A stretch of DNA of 64,000 nucleotides, from NCBI GenBank assembly GCA_902729315.2, contig LR746265.1, positions 4,506,892 through 4,570,891 on the forward strand. Direction: 5' to 3'. This DNA is from Spirodela intermedia (lineage: Eukaryota > Streptophyta > Magnoliopsida > Alismatales > Araceae). The notes under the pieces are model-generated. The model had not been told where the DNA came from. It saw nothing but the letters and a program-made list of their open reading frames with translations, and ran no database searches. Shown in pieces: positions 45,186-58,481 of this stretch (position 1 is the first letter of the stretch; every line of letters starts with the position of its first letter). A program made the translations under genes and the position numbers.

Positions 45186-48100
45186 GAGCCGGAATCGAGG
45201 TCATCGTCGGAGTCGAGGTCACCATCGGAGTCGGAATCGGCATCGTCAAGGTCGCAGTCGTCGTCGGTGTAGTCGCAGTCATAGTCATCAAGCGCAAAGC
45301 AAGCAATTCCATCAGGCGTCAGAACCTTCCGCAGAAAAAAGGAACAGCAGAGAAATCAGGTCTCCCTCTGCCGCCTGAGTTATAAAAAGCTACTGTAAGA
45401 AACCATGTTCTCAGCAGTGGAAATGACTCTCTTCTTCGGATAGAGGGTAGGCAGTTCAAGCCAAAAATAGAAGAATATTACAGTTTTTAGGAAGAAAAAA
45501 GGGAATATTTTCAGCAAAAATTGCATCACATCAGATGTCCCCCCGTCCGCTAACCCAAAAGTTCTAGAAAAGCTAATGTGAGAAATATTGTTCTTGGCAG
45601 GAAATGGGTGCTCGTTTTTCAGACATAAAATAGCCGATTCAACAGAAAAAAAAGAAGAATATGACAGCTAATAGGATGGAGAAAAGGAAACTATTTACTG
45701 CAAAAAATGCAACATATCAGATCTTCCTACCTCCGCCACCCAGGTTCTAAAACGCTAATGTGAGAAATCTGGTCGCTCATTTTGCAGAAATTAAGTAGTC
45801 CTCCCAACTGGATAGATGGAGGAATGTGGCAGTTCATATGAAGAAGAAAAGGGAAATCTTTACTTCAGAAAATCCATACAATCTGATCTTCCTCCATCTA
45901 TTATGCAAGTCCTAAAAAGTAATATAAGCACTCCTGTCCTTGGCATGATATTGTGGCTCTTTTTCAGACAATAAACAATCCATTCAACACAAAAATAGAA
46001 GCATATGCCAGTTTGTAGGACGAAATAATGGAATATTAAAGTGAGAGTGAATACCTCGTCCAAGTTCACTGGAGGTGCTGGTTCAATGGCATTAGGGGTC
46101 CACAGCTTGATGTCATCCTCAAGACCGCTGCTAGCAAGCACGGTAGCATGAGGGTGGGGCTCGATACAATTAACCACATGTCTGTCTGCCTCCATAGCCC
46201 TTAAGAGCTCTCCATCTTTTTTTCTCCAGATGAAGATGCGTCCACAGTCTGATCCACTGACTACATATTCACAATTCGGGCCAAAGAAGTTCACACCCTT
46301 TACCGTATCACAATTCTGATGCCCGCTGTAGGCTTGTGGCCCAGGTTTGAAATCAGTGTCTATGTCAGAGGCCGCAGCAGAGCTCGATCCTGATCCACTC
46401 CTGGTGGTAGCAGGCTCAAGAGCAAGTGAACCCGGCTCTGGCCCCAACCCTTCCTCCTTTGAGAAAAGGTAGATAAGCTCATCATTGTAGGAAACGAGGA
46501 GCTCACTACAGTTTGAGAACGCCAGTCCTGTGATCCCTACTTGGCCGTCACCAATCAAATGAGGTGGGCAGAAGGAATCAACTGGATAATGGCCATCAGT
46601 TGATCCATCCCATTTATATTTCCGAATGTCATATAGGCGTGCATACTCGTCTGATCCGGCAATGGCAAAGAGACTGGAGTTCCGTGGGTCTATTGCAATG
46701 GCATTTAGATGAACGGTTGCCAAGTATGACGATCGGCCACGGAATGATTTGCATGTGAATAGCGGTGTAGCAAACTGTGTTCTCAGGTCAAACTGCAGAA
46801 TAAGAATAACTCGTCAGGAGATATTGGCGGATTTAATGACCCAATTGCTGCAAGAGAATATGCGGATCAAGAGACACTAACATGCTGAACCACGCCATCT
46901 TCACCACAGCTGTAAAATATGTGTGAACTTCCTGGGTCAAAAGCCATCTTGTGAGCCCGGCCTTCATGCTTAGCCAGCATCTTGGTTTCCACCGGCCCAC
47001 CTTCTAGGATCTGGGCATATCGAACCTGCAGAATAAGTCAAGTGCGAAGGCGTTCAATGTATAGTCGTCCTCCACAGATTGATCAAACTAATCAAGGGGG
47101 AAACATCATACCTCACCATCTGCAGCACAAGTCACAAGGTTCTTGTTGTCTGAGTAAGGCATGATTTTTGCTTGGAAGACATTGTTTGTGTGGCCCGAGT
47201 GAAACGACAACCTGGGCCGTCCGGGTTCCCAGTCCCAAAGGATTACCATTCTGTCATCAGATCCGGATACAAGAATGCCACCATCTGTGTTAAAGGTTAC
47301 TGTGTTAACGCAACCCCTGTGCTTTTCCAGCTTGTTGTGGATACTCAACCGCAAAATAAGATCCTGTAAAACGAGAAAGATCAGGAGATAATACACGGAG
47401 AGTTTGTGAACACAATTTTTTAAGAATTCTTTTAATAGATGGTGTTCTAGGCAGGAACTTGCAGGATCAGAAAATGGTCTGCTTTTCACTAGTATTTCGG
47501 TCAACAAAAAGGCAAATCACTGGATAAACCAGGGAGAAAAAAAAATTCGGCCAATAGCTTCCAGGTGGCTCAAAGATGGCATGAAACAGAAGATATAAAT
47601 GGATAATACGGCCATCTTCACATACCACCAGGCAAAATATCCTCCTACACATGACACTGCAGCCACCATTTTTCAATGACAGTAGCTCATTCACTGTTGC
47701 GACAGTCAAAACGGAGGTCCAACCACTGCCTCTAATTTACTTGGAGTGACCGGACTAACAACAGGGGAGCAAAAAGAAAGAGGAAAAAAAATGCAAACAG
47801 AAGGATGGAGAAAATAAGTTAAATGAAAAAAAAGGAAAAGGAAAGAGGAGAGGGAAAAATGAAATACATGGAAAACAAGGCTGAATGTTTAGGAGAGAAC
47901 TGAAGCCACTTAGATGAATCATAATTGGTGGTAAATAACTTATTTTAACCCCAAGTGATGATGGCTAGAATGAAATGCAAATGAATCCTGATTCGGTTCG
48001 AATCCAAACATGAGACTTTGCCAAAATCACACTTTTCAAAGCATTATTAGGCGACAAGATGCAATTTGCGAGAAAGATATTTGATCACTTTGGGTATCAT

Positions 48101-48836
48101 TCCATGTTTATCATTCTGAGCAGCACGTTGGAATCCTTAACTGGCAAAAGAAATATTGTCAAACTATTCCTAAACTATACATAACTACTATTTGAAAATT
48201 TATTGCAATAATATTTTATTGAACATAAATTAGGCATCCCATATGAAATGAAAACACGGTCTACCTCGTCTTTGACATAAAAAGCACGTTCAACTCCAAA
48301 ATTATTCACAAGGGGGAGGGGGGGGGGATACCCTCTTCCTTCCCTTGTGAATACGAAGAAAGAGAAGAAAAGCAGGAGGAGAGCGCGAGGTTGAGAAACA
48401 GAAAGTGCGAGAGACAAAGGAAGGAGAGACAGTAGAAAAGACCAAAGAAGGCAGAACGGACAAAGGCTGAAACTGAAGGAAGAAACTGAAGAGGGTGCAG
48501 GTGGGACGAGGGGGAGAGGGAGATGAAAAGATGGGACCATAAATACGGATTCACATGGATATAGAGATCCCATCAAAATAAAAATTGTAGCACAGCAAAA
48601 AGGATCTACCCAAAAAATGCTTCAGTGGGCTGGGGTAGTCATCGGATAAACTATCTAACTGAAAAAAAGACGATCAATCCACAGCAAACAGGGCAACCAG
48701 GACGGAAACTCAAACTGACCTCAGATGCCCCAACACGGTGCTTGAAGGTCCGCGGGTTGAGGTCCCCAACCTCCCGCTGCCACAGCCGAACGATTCCCCC
48801 TCCCGAGCCCCTTCCATTCTTCCCAATTCTCCCCAT
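44923..48836 (-). CDS. DCAF8: DCAF8-like WD40-repeat protein (CUL4-DDB1 substrate receptor)
   Basis: This is a predicted WD40 adaptor that binds DDB1 in CUL4 ubiquitin ligases. Minus-strand exons are 48836-48720, 47363-47112, 47025-46882, 46792-46055 and a last exon from 45325. The first four join in phase with GT-AG introns and code about 417 residues matching the family. Key blocks are REVGDLNPRTFKHRVGASE, KLEKHRGCVNTVTFNTDG, GSDDRMVILWDWEPGR, SCGEDGVVQHFDLRT, GSDEYARLYDIRKYKWDG and SGSDCGRIFIWRKKDGE. The FDLR and YDIR sequences fit the WDxR-type DDB1-contact motif. From 45325 the last exon codes an Asp-rich stretch and stops at 45086. A different frame, +1, is open to a TGA at 44923 and codes NLLRMFIALQSRHR followed by ELVDLLLRYADTDGD, which resembles the family's usual C-terminus (ELLELILTFNANSDG from memory). 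A one-base length difference in the CCCC run (45090-45093) would join the two. As written the protein would have 496 residues. Confidence 0.85.
45151..45179. repeat. (GTC)n trinucleotide repeat coding poly-Asp in DCAF8
   Basis: Nine to ten GTC/TCG units; on the coding strand in the spliced frame they give a run of about nine Asp in the acidic tail. Confidence 0.85.
45330..46048. repeat. Degenerate tandem repeat of about 180 bp in DCAF8 intron 4
   Basis: The last intron of the DCAF8-like gene is almost entirely made of four diverged copies plus a partial one. They are a partial at about 45330-45386, then 45387-45568, 45569-45750, 45751-45916 and a shortened 45917-46048. Shared landmarks in order are AAGCTAATGTGAGAAAT, TTCTTGGCAG, TTTTTCAGACA, CCATTCAACA, AATAGAAGAATAT, GACAG, GGAAA, TTTACTGCAAAAAATGCA, CATATCAGATCTTCCTACC and CAAGTTCTAAA. 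The two central copies are the most alike. The partial copy reaches the acceptor of the last exon. Confidence 0.88.
48307..48327. repeat. Poly-G tract in DCAF8 intron 1
   Basis: A G-rich run (GGGGAGGGGGGGGGG type) in the intron between the first and second coding exons. Confidence 0.75.
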
Positions 48837-51306
<2,470 letters not shown>

Positions 51307-54300
51307 ATGTCAGAAGTGAGGATGTTCATTTTTCTGAGAGCTGTAAGTCCCCCTTAGGAAATTAACTGCTGTTCGAGATATAATTTTTCTCATGTGTTCC
51401 TCTCCTTTTTGCGCGTTTGTCGTTTGCTTTTGTCTCTTTGTAGTTTGCCAATAACTAAATGATATATATCTATCTGGTGAGCTCTGTGTCATCAGTTTCT
51501 CAGACGAATTGACTGTACCGCTAATTCAGCTGAGCGTAACAATTTTCTTTCATGGTCATTTGAATTTTTTCTGCAGGAAAATTGTCGAAAGAACTTTGTC
51601 GTCTGTGATGTGATGCTTTCTCTTCCTCAGGAAATGATTGTCTAAAGAACTGTGGCAATGTTAATCAATTTTTAATCCCCTACTTCATCTTTTTGCTGAC
51701 GATGTTTTGAGATTAAATTAATAATGTTTAAATAGCTGTGTTTACACTATGTACTCACGTAGATTGATGTCATTACCTTCCATTTCCTCGTTCGTGTTTT
51801 AGTTGATGTGTAGTCTATAATTTGGATGAAGAGTATAATATGATTTTATTCCAAGGCCATTGGCTCTCTTTATGTTGACTATTCCTGAGGCTCTTGGTGT
51901 TTTTTAGATGTTTCAAGGCTACTGAAAATCAGAATGGAAAGGAAATGAAGAAGCAGAAATTATAGTCATTTTTTGTGCGACTACACAACTATGAATGAGC
52001 ACTTAAGTCTTATCAATGAACGAAGATAGGTAAAGAATCAGGAGAGTGAGAATATCCGTTTTTTCTCAGCAATATATAAGGTTAGAGAGATGAAGAAGAG
52101 TGTGAACAAGGGTAGGGCTGCAAACAAGACATTCGCGATCGGAGGATTGCATGAGGTTTGCATGACCCTGTATGGATAATGGGCATAAATTATTGATTAA
52201 TGCGCTGGATGTGATTAGAGACTGCATCAAGAAATTGATTCACTAGCCAAATAGATTATGATATATCCCTAATCTTTTGCAGCTGGGGGCCAATTCATCT
52301 ACGGCTCTGTTTGATTGAGTGCTCTAAAGACTGCTTAAATGCTCTGCCTTTTCTTTTTTGCCTACAAAAATTTCTTAGTCAGCCAAGGAAAATAGACCCG
52401 GATAGCTGAGCTTCCGTTCAAGGAAAATAAAACTGTAGATACATCAGTTTGTGATTATAGATCCATAGATTAGTAAGGCATTCGTTGAAAAAAAAAAAAA
52501 ACGTCTTCAACTGAATCTCTAGCTGTTGGATCAGGTTTCAAATCCCTTGAATCTCGGGCTGTGAACCATTGGATTGAACTCTTTTTTTCAAAGGGTAACT
52601 GTCTGAAAGTGTGCTGAGGAAGAAGATTAACTCGATACTGTTCTAGTCCTTGGCAAAGCCTTTGGATTCGGTTCTTATTGGTCAGGATTAGAGAGGATCA
52701 TCCGAGAAACCCATGTCTCCGCAGCTGTTTACACTGAATGGTTCATCCCCGATTAATCTGAAAAAATATGTAGCTGCTGTAATGATCCAATCACAATGAA
52801 CAGGAAGTTGATGTCTAGAGAGAGAAACATGGAAGATCGTGGGAAGTTGATAATGTTCTTGTTTTCGTTATGCTCTCTAGCATGGTAGTGATTTCTTGAT
52901 CCATTACCGTGGAGGAACAGGGGAAGACTAGCCCCCAAACGTCGTGGGCCTGTTTCATAGCCCACTAAGCTCCATTCATTATCCATAAGTGGGCCTGTCC
53001 CCCCCCTGATCTGCCGTCCAAACGGTAACATAGCAGGCTGAGGGCTGACGTCAGACCAGGACAAGAGGAGGGCCCACTCGCAGCCTGCACGAGAGGAGGA
53101 GCGAAGGGAGTAAAGAGGAGAGGGATGGGCTGTTGGGCCAGATTTAATGAGGGAATCCTCGTCTGACAAGAGGAAGATGAAAGGCGCCGGCACGCGCTTA
53201 TAAATGCCCGACAGACCACATTTCCGAATTATCTACTCCAGAAAAATGCTAATATTCCATTAAAACGTCATTAATACGGATTTATTGTGTAATAAATATC
53301 TGTTTAACTGCATTTATTCCCTCCCCCTCCCCCTCCGAGAACGTCAGCCATCTCATACGGCCTCCGGTCCTCATTTACTCACCCCGCCACCGCGCCAGAC
53401 CACATAAACACCGAGCGATGGGACGCGTCTGCTACCCTGTGGGGCACGTTAGCGGGCCTATCAATCCACGCGCCGACCAGAACCCCCCACCCCAACTCCT
53501 ATCGTGGCGTGGGCGTCTCCCTCTCGTTGGAGACTAGCATGCAGCACGAGCTCAGGTGGTGGGGGGGAGGGGGTGGAGGGTGGAGGTCGCCGCTCTGGCT
53601 GGGATTCCGACGAGCTCCCGGAGTTTTTGGACTGCTATGGAGCGAGCGGCTCCGACGATCTCTCCGTCTCCCCTGTGAATGAAGAAGACTAGATCTGAGT
53701 CCTGTTAGATTAGCCGGCGGCGTGATGAGGGTGGTGGGGAGCTGGCACCTTTTCCTGCAGAAACTGCGGTGAACAAGGAGAAGAAGAAGGGAGATGGAGG
53801 TGGAGATGGTGGAGAGGAAAGTGAACGGAGAGAAGCGTTGCCGGAGAGGGCGGGCACTAAGGGGCCCGGAGCTCCGGTGCTCGACGGAGGAGCTGCTGCT
53901 CTCGAGGTGCGGCAGCGGCGTTTGAAAGGGAACTAAGATATTGGCACGGCTCAATCAGACAAACCCTGAGTGGGGAGTGAGTCCGTTGGATCGGCGTCTG
54001 AATGAGCCGGGCCAACATCACAGTAGCCGTTTCAGAGTGCATAGGGTCGACCCATCTTCCTCCGTCGTCTAGTTTTCCAGAGGCAAGAGGGAGACAGTAG
54101 GAGAGGGGGGATGAGTGAGGAAGACGAAGAGCGCGAGGGAGGAGCGGCGGAGGGCGGAGGCTCCAGGATAGACGAAGGCAAAGAATGTCTTTGCACGAAT
54201 TTAAGGAGCCCGACGCGTAGAAACCGCATTCAATGAGCTCGTCTACCAAACGAGAAGAGCAGGCCTTTGCATTAATGGGGAAGAATACGCCCCCCCGCCC

Positions 54301-55287
54301 CTCCATACCAGTGCAGCCTCCTACCAATATTCTCTCCATCTACTTCTCTGAGAGTGGGCGAGACACGCAGAGAGAGAGAGGGCGGTAGAGAGCGAGTCCA
54401 TCTTCATACACAGTGTGCAGCGATACATTGTGACCCACGGAGATCTCCTCATTCTGCTACATTGGCCATGCACAAGACCCCCGCAGGCAAAGTTACCATC
54501 CCGGTCAATGCCTTGTCCGACGCTCAGCCCTCCCTCGTTATAACTGATCCACAGGCCCCTTCCCCCTCTGCAAACACGAGACCCCTTTCTGTCCGACTCT
54601 CCAACATCTATACACGTGATTGCATTAACTCCTCCCCCACGAGTAACAAGTGCAGTAGTAACTATTTATGGAATAAACCCGCCGCAACGGGTTCCCTGCG
54701 GCCACGCCGGCCGGAGGAGGGGAAGTCTGGGAACGCCGGTGAACCTGGGGAGTTCTCTGGCGGCGCCGCCCCGCCACCGGTGAATCTGGGCAGTTCCGAG
54801 CCGGCGCCCCCCCGTAGAGATGTCGCCTTTCTTCCTCGCGGAAACCCACCGTCTAATGGGTTTCTACCATTTTATCACCCCCCCTCCCCCACCACAGAAG
54901 GAGACCGCCGGCGATGAGCGAGAGAGGAGAGATAACGGATGGAGGGGAGGGTCCCACGGGGCACATCGTTCGGGGGGGGGGGGGACTTGACCTGTTAGTG
55001 AACTGTGGGGCCCTTCGAGAAGCCATTTATGAACAAAAGGAATGGATATAGAAGGACATGGAGTGGAAAAGCCCAAAGCTACCCTTTCACCACAGTTCTA
55101 CTTCGTCGGCTTGCAGGCTGACATCAATGCCTGTCGGTGCTCTACAGTACGTAAGGGGTATTTATGTATTTATGGTTTATAGCTCTCGGGTGAGCTCGCG
55201 TTTTTGGCAATGGACTGCATTTTGGACCGTTATTATTATTCACGCAAAAAGGATGCCATTGAAGCTAAACTCCCATATTAGTCATTC
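51307..55287. other. Long non-genic stretch after threonine synthase
   Basis: The first several hundred bases are the 3' UTR and flank of threonine synthase. From about 51500 to 52750 the sequence is AT-rich with no long frames. From 52900 to 55050 it is GC-rich with many overlapping frames on both strands, none with a recognisable product and several lacking ATG. A TTATAAAT motif near 53199 and a poly-G run at 54972-54984 are present. Site-II-like GGCCCA words are frequent. A real small gene could hide here, but I cannot support one. Confidence 0.45.
54972..54984. repeat. Poly-G homopolymer (13 G)
   Basis: Thirteen consecutive G in non-genic DNA; length is unreliable in most sequencing data. 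Confidence 0.9.
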
Positions 55288-56093
55288 GAGCCCATACGAA
55301 TCGAGTTGAGCCCATTTATATTGGGCCAGCCCAATTTGGCCTGTCAGCTTTAACCTCATTGTTCTAGCCATGAGCGTGGAGAGAAAGAGAGAGAGAGGAG
55401 AGAGAGAGAAGGCTGGTGTTCCGCCGGGCCCACTTTTTCACTGGGCTAATCGGGCGGGTTTTGGGTCTGGCTGGGACATTGAGCCCATATGAAATCGAGT
55501 ATCACTAAGAATCTGCATCTAGAATGGGCCAGCCCAATTTAGCCCATCAGCTTTATCCATAATATCTCATTGTTGTAGTCACGAGCGCAGAGAGAGAGGG
55601 CTGGTATTAGGCCAAACACAGTGTGGGCCCACTTTTCCAGTGGGCTAATCCTGGCATGGCTGGGACATTAGCCCATATGAAATCGAGTGTCACTAAGAAT
55701 CTGCATCTAGATGGACCAGCCCAATCTGTCCCATAAACTTTAACCACAATGTATCATTGTTATAGCCAAGAGCGTGGAGAGAGGGAGAGAGTGAAAGAGA
55801 GAGGGCTGGTGTTGGGCCAAACACGGGGTGGGCCCACTTTTCCACTGGGCTAATTCAGCGGGGAGTCTGGCCTGGGCGGGACATTGAGCCCATATGAAAT
55901 CGAGTGTCACTAAGAATCTGCATCTAGAAAGGGTCCGCCCAATTTGGCCCATAAGCTTTAACCACAATGTCTCATTATTATAGCCAAGAGCGCAGATAGA
56001 GGGAGAGAGAGAGGGCTGGTGTTGGGCCAAACGGTGTGGGCCCACTTTTCCACTGGGCTAATCGGGCGGGGAGTAAGACCTGGCTGGGACATT
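55288..56093. repeat. Four-copy tandem repeat of about 190-215 bp rich in GGGCCCAC
   Basis: Copies start at GAGCCCATATGAAATCGAG-like sequence: about 55288-55480, 55481-55669, 55670-55885 and 55886-56093. Each then has TCACTAAGAATCTGCATCTAGA, a GGGCCAGCCCAATTTGGCCC segment, CTTTAACCACAATGTCTCATT, an AGAGAG tract of variable length, GGCTGGTGTTGGGCC, GTGGGCCCACTTTTCCACTGGGCTAAT and CTGGCTGGGACATT. The first copy is the most diverged (it lacks the TCACTAAG block). Length differences come mainly from the GA tract. No coding frame runs through it, and no LTR or inverted ends were seen. Confidence 0.92.
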
Positions 56094-58231
56094 GAGGGCC
56101 ATCACGCTGATGGGAAAATTTCCCGCAGTCAAATCACGAAAGTACCACAAAATTAGAAAGTCGCGTGTGCTCCAGTTGGGCTTTGTACGCACCATGCCGG
56201 CCCATTTGAGTTGGGCCCAATTCCATTTTAGCTGGCTTCGTAACCATCCCATTTCCAGGCGCGATCTGCCACGGCCCATTGGGCTTTTCTCCTACTCTGT
56301 CCTTCTGTTCCTACAGTCGGCCCACTTCATCCGTAGTCTGGGGAGGTGCAATAGCCGATTATCCCGTGTTGAGGGCAACAAAGCCCCAAACGAGTTCCAC
56401 GCACAAAACGTCCGCGTTCAACGAACCGATCTTTAGTTACCAAGTATGGGATCTATAAAACCGTCCTGGTGCAATGTATCAAGAACTGTGTCCCCCCTGC
56501 CCGTTTCCTCTCTCTCTCTCTCTCTCTCTCCCCCCCTTTTGAGGACGGATGGCACGGGGTCGATGAGCACCATAAGTCAAACCAGCTGATTAGGCGCATT
56601 TCTTCTCCGGTTTGAGCAATTATGCGAATAATCTCCGCTGACGTCGTCGTGCTGACCCGAGTCCGCAGGTTTCGCCCCTTCCACGTTATTTGGAGCGCGT
56701 CGGTGACAAGTCCCCGGAGATCCTGAGCTTTGGACGGTGCGAATTAGGTATCGTCATTCTTCCAAGCAACTCGTGGACCGGGTTCAATGACCTACACACA
56801 AAGCTACCTGTAAAAAAATAGGTATGAATATAATACGGATGCCATTGGTTATTGAATATGATCGATTATAGTGAAGAAAATATGCCAATGAACGTGTGGA
56901 TATATTTTTAAAATATCGAGGATATTAGGGTTATTTTTTTATAGAAATTACATCACATTAAAAAACTCAACTCCATCTAATATTGCTCGTTATTTCCTTA
57001 TTTTATTTATAATACACCGCTTTATTTGTTCAACAAGTTGGGATCACCCAACAAGTAGAAGAGTAGTAGTACAAGCCAATGTGATCACGTGCCTGTCGCA
57101 CGAAAGTAATCACGTGACGTCAGAAAAAATTGCTAAAATGTGGAGGCGAGGAGCAAGTGTCTGGATACAATGTATTTAGCCTACCGACAAGTCAAAAATT
57201 GATTAACCCGATCTCGACCGTCGTTTGGCGTCCACGGAGGATAAGTGGGCGCACGGAAAAGAAAAAAGAGGAAAAATCCAATTCCGAGATCGTAAATATC
57301 AGGCGAAAATGCTATCCGGTCTGCTGTCCCGCGGAGGCCGCGGAGATCCGAGGGGCCGAGCTGGCGGCGACGGGGTCCTGCCAACAAGTCCACCGAGAGA
57401 CGAAACGTCAGCGCTGACCTCGAGGGAGAGTGGGGCTCCTCCTCCCGATTCGCCGCCTCCCGCCCGCCGATTGCTTTAACTTGCTTCCAGCTGCATCTGC
57501 TGAAGATAAGATATTTTTAAGGCTCCCATTTTTAGGGTTCTTTAAGGCGGCGGATCCCCCATCGGCTCCTAGTTGCCGCCTCCGCCGTTGAAACCCTCCC
57601 CGAGTGAGAATAAACTGCGGGCCGGCGGCATATTCCACGGTCCGCGCGAGACTCCAAGTGCTTCCAAGTGGAAGCCACGTGGGCGGTCCTACTCGGAGTC
57701 GCGTAGGCCACGTTGGCCGCACCGCGAGGCGCACGATCCGCATCGGCGAATTTTATGGGCGCCAGGTGGGCCCAGGTGGCAGGTATGGAACCCACTAGGC
57801 CAGGCGTAGATTAGAATAGCATTATCCGTTCCTCGTGGTGATCTGTCCGGACGACTTCGATCAGCGCCCGACGCAGGGGTGAGACCATTTTGACCGGCTC
57901 CCCGCCCCACCCGGTGGGGACATGTGGGGCCCACAGACACGGTATTCTTCTAGATGGCTCTCGATGCAGCTTAAGATGCTCTAATATGGGTACATATGGG
58001 GGGGAGAGACGGGTGGGAATTATTTTATCGAGGATAAAAATGGCATATCGAGAGAAGGGGGTGGAATTAAAATAGGGTATAAAAAGGGCAACCGTAGATC
58101 TCGCTGGACGAGAGCGGACAGCACATCATGTGGTCATCGAGGAGGAATGGATAACCCGAGGCCTGGTAATTTCACCCCCAGACCCGTCGCCGCTTCCTTC
58201 CTCATGCAGACAGGTGAAGGGGCTTTAATAG

Positions 58232-58238
58232 TATAAAA
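58232..58238 (+). promoter_or_regulatory. Probable TATA box of the STY kinase
   Basis: TATAAAA lies about 15-20 bases before a CT-repeat tract (about 58249-58272) and 245 bases upstream of the ATG; the start of transcription would fall in or just after the CT tract. A second candidate, TATAAAAA at 58078-58085, would give a longer 5' UTR. Choice between them needs transcript ends. Confidence 0.5.
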
Positions 58239-58248
58239 GTCAATATCT

Positions 58249-58272
58249 ACTCTCTCTCTCTCTCTCTCTCTC
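58249..58272. repeat. (CT)n tract in the 5' UTR of the STY kinase
   Basis: About 11 CT units, as is common in plant leaders. Confidence 0.85.
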
Positions 58273-58481
58273 GTATCGCCGTTCGCCGGCGCACTTTTCA
58301 CCATCTTCGCTGCCCCTTGCGTTTCTTTCTGGTTGCCCGATTGCTACCGTTCACGTGAGCGATGGGAGATCTCGGAGACGACTTCTCCGCCGCGTAGGAG
58401 CCCCTTGGGGAGGGGGAGAGCGAGGCATCGGGGGGCTCTCTCATCGTCGTATCGCCGTGGCTCGTGGCGCGGTGGATAGTA

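Larger units (their letters stand above)
56094..58481. other. Non-genic stretch upstream of the STY kinase
   Basis: It includes a CT repeat near 56503-56530, an AT-rich segment (56800-57120) and a GC-rich segment (57200-57950) with short overlapping frames and no recognisable product. The last 250 bases probably hold the promoter and 5' UTR of the kinase. Confidence 0.5.

Noticed and set aside
47990-48010. GGTTCGAATCC resembling a tRNA T-loop
   Set aside because: No acceptor stem, D-arm or anticodon arm can be folded around it; it is in a DCAF8 intron.
53504-53692. Small frame ending in an acidic serine-rich tail
   Set aside because: The frame has no ATG (it begins at GTG), no recognised family and no convincing splice acceptor; left as part of the gene-free stretch.
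54354-54917. 187-residue plus-strand frame
   Set aside because: Low-complexity proline- and arginine-rich sequence without homology; opposite frames are also open.
57225-57479. 84-residue plus-strand frame
   Set aside because: No known motif, and the reverse strand is open across the same part.
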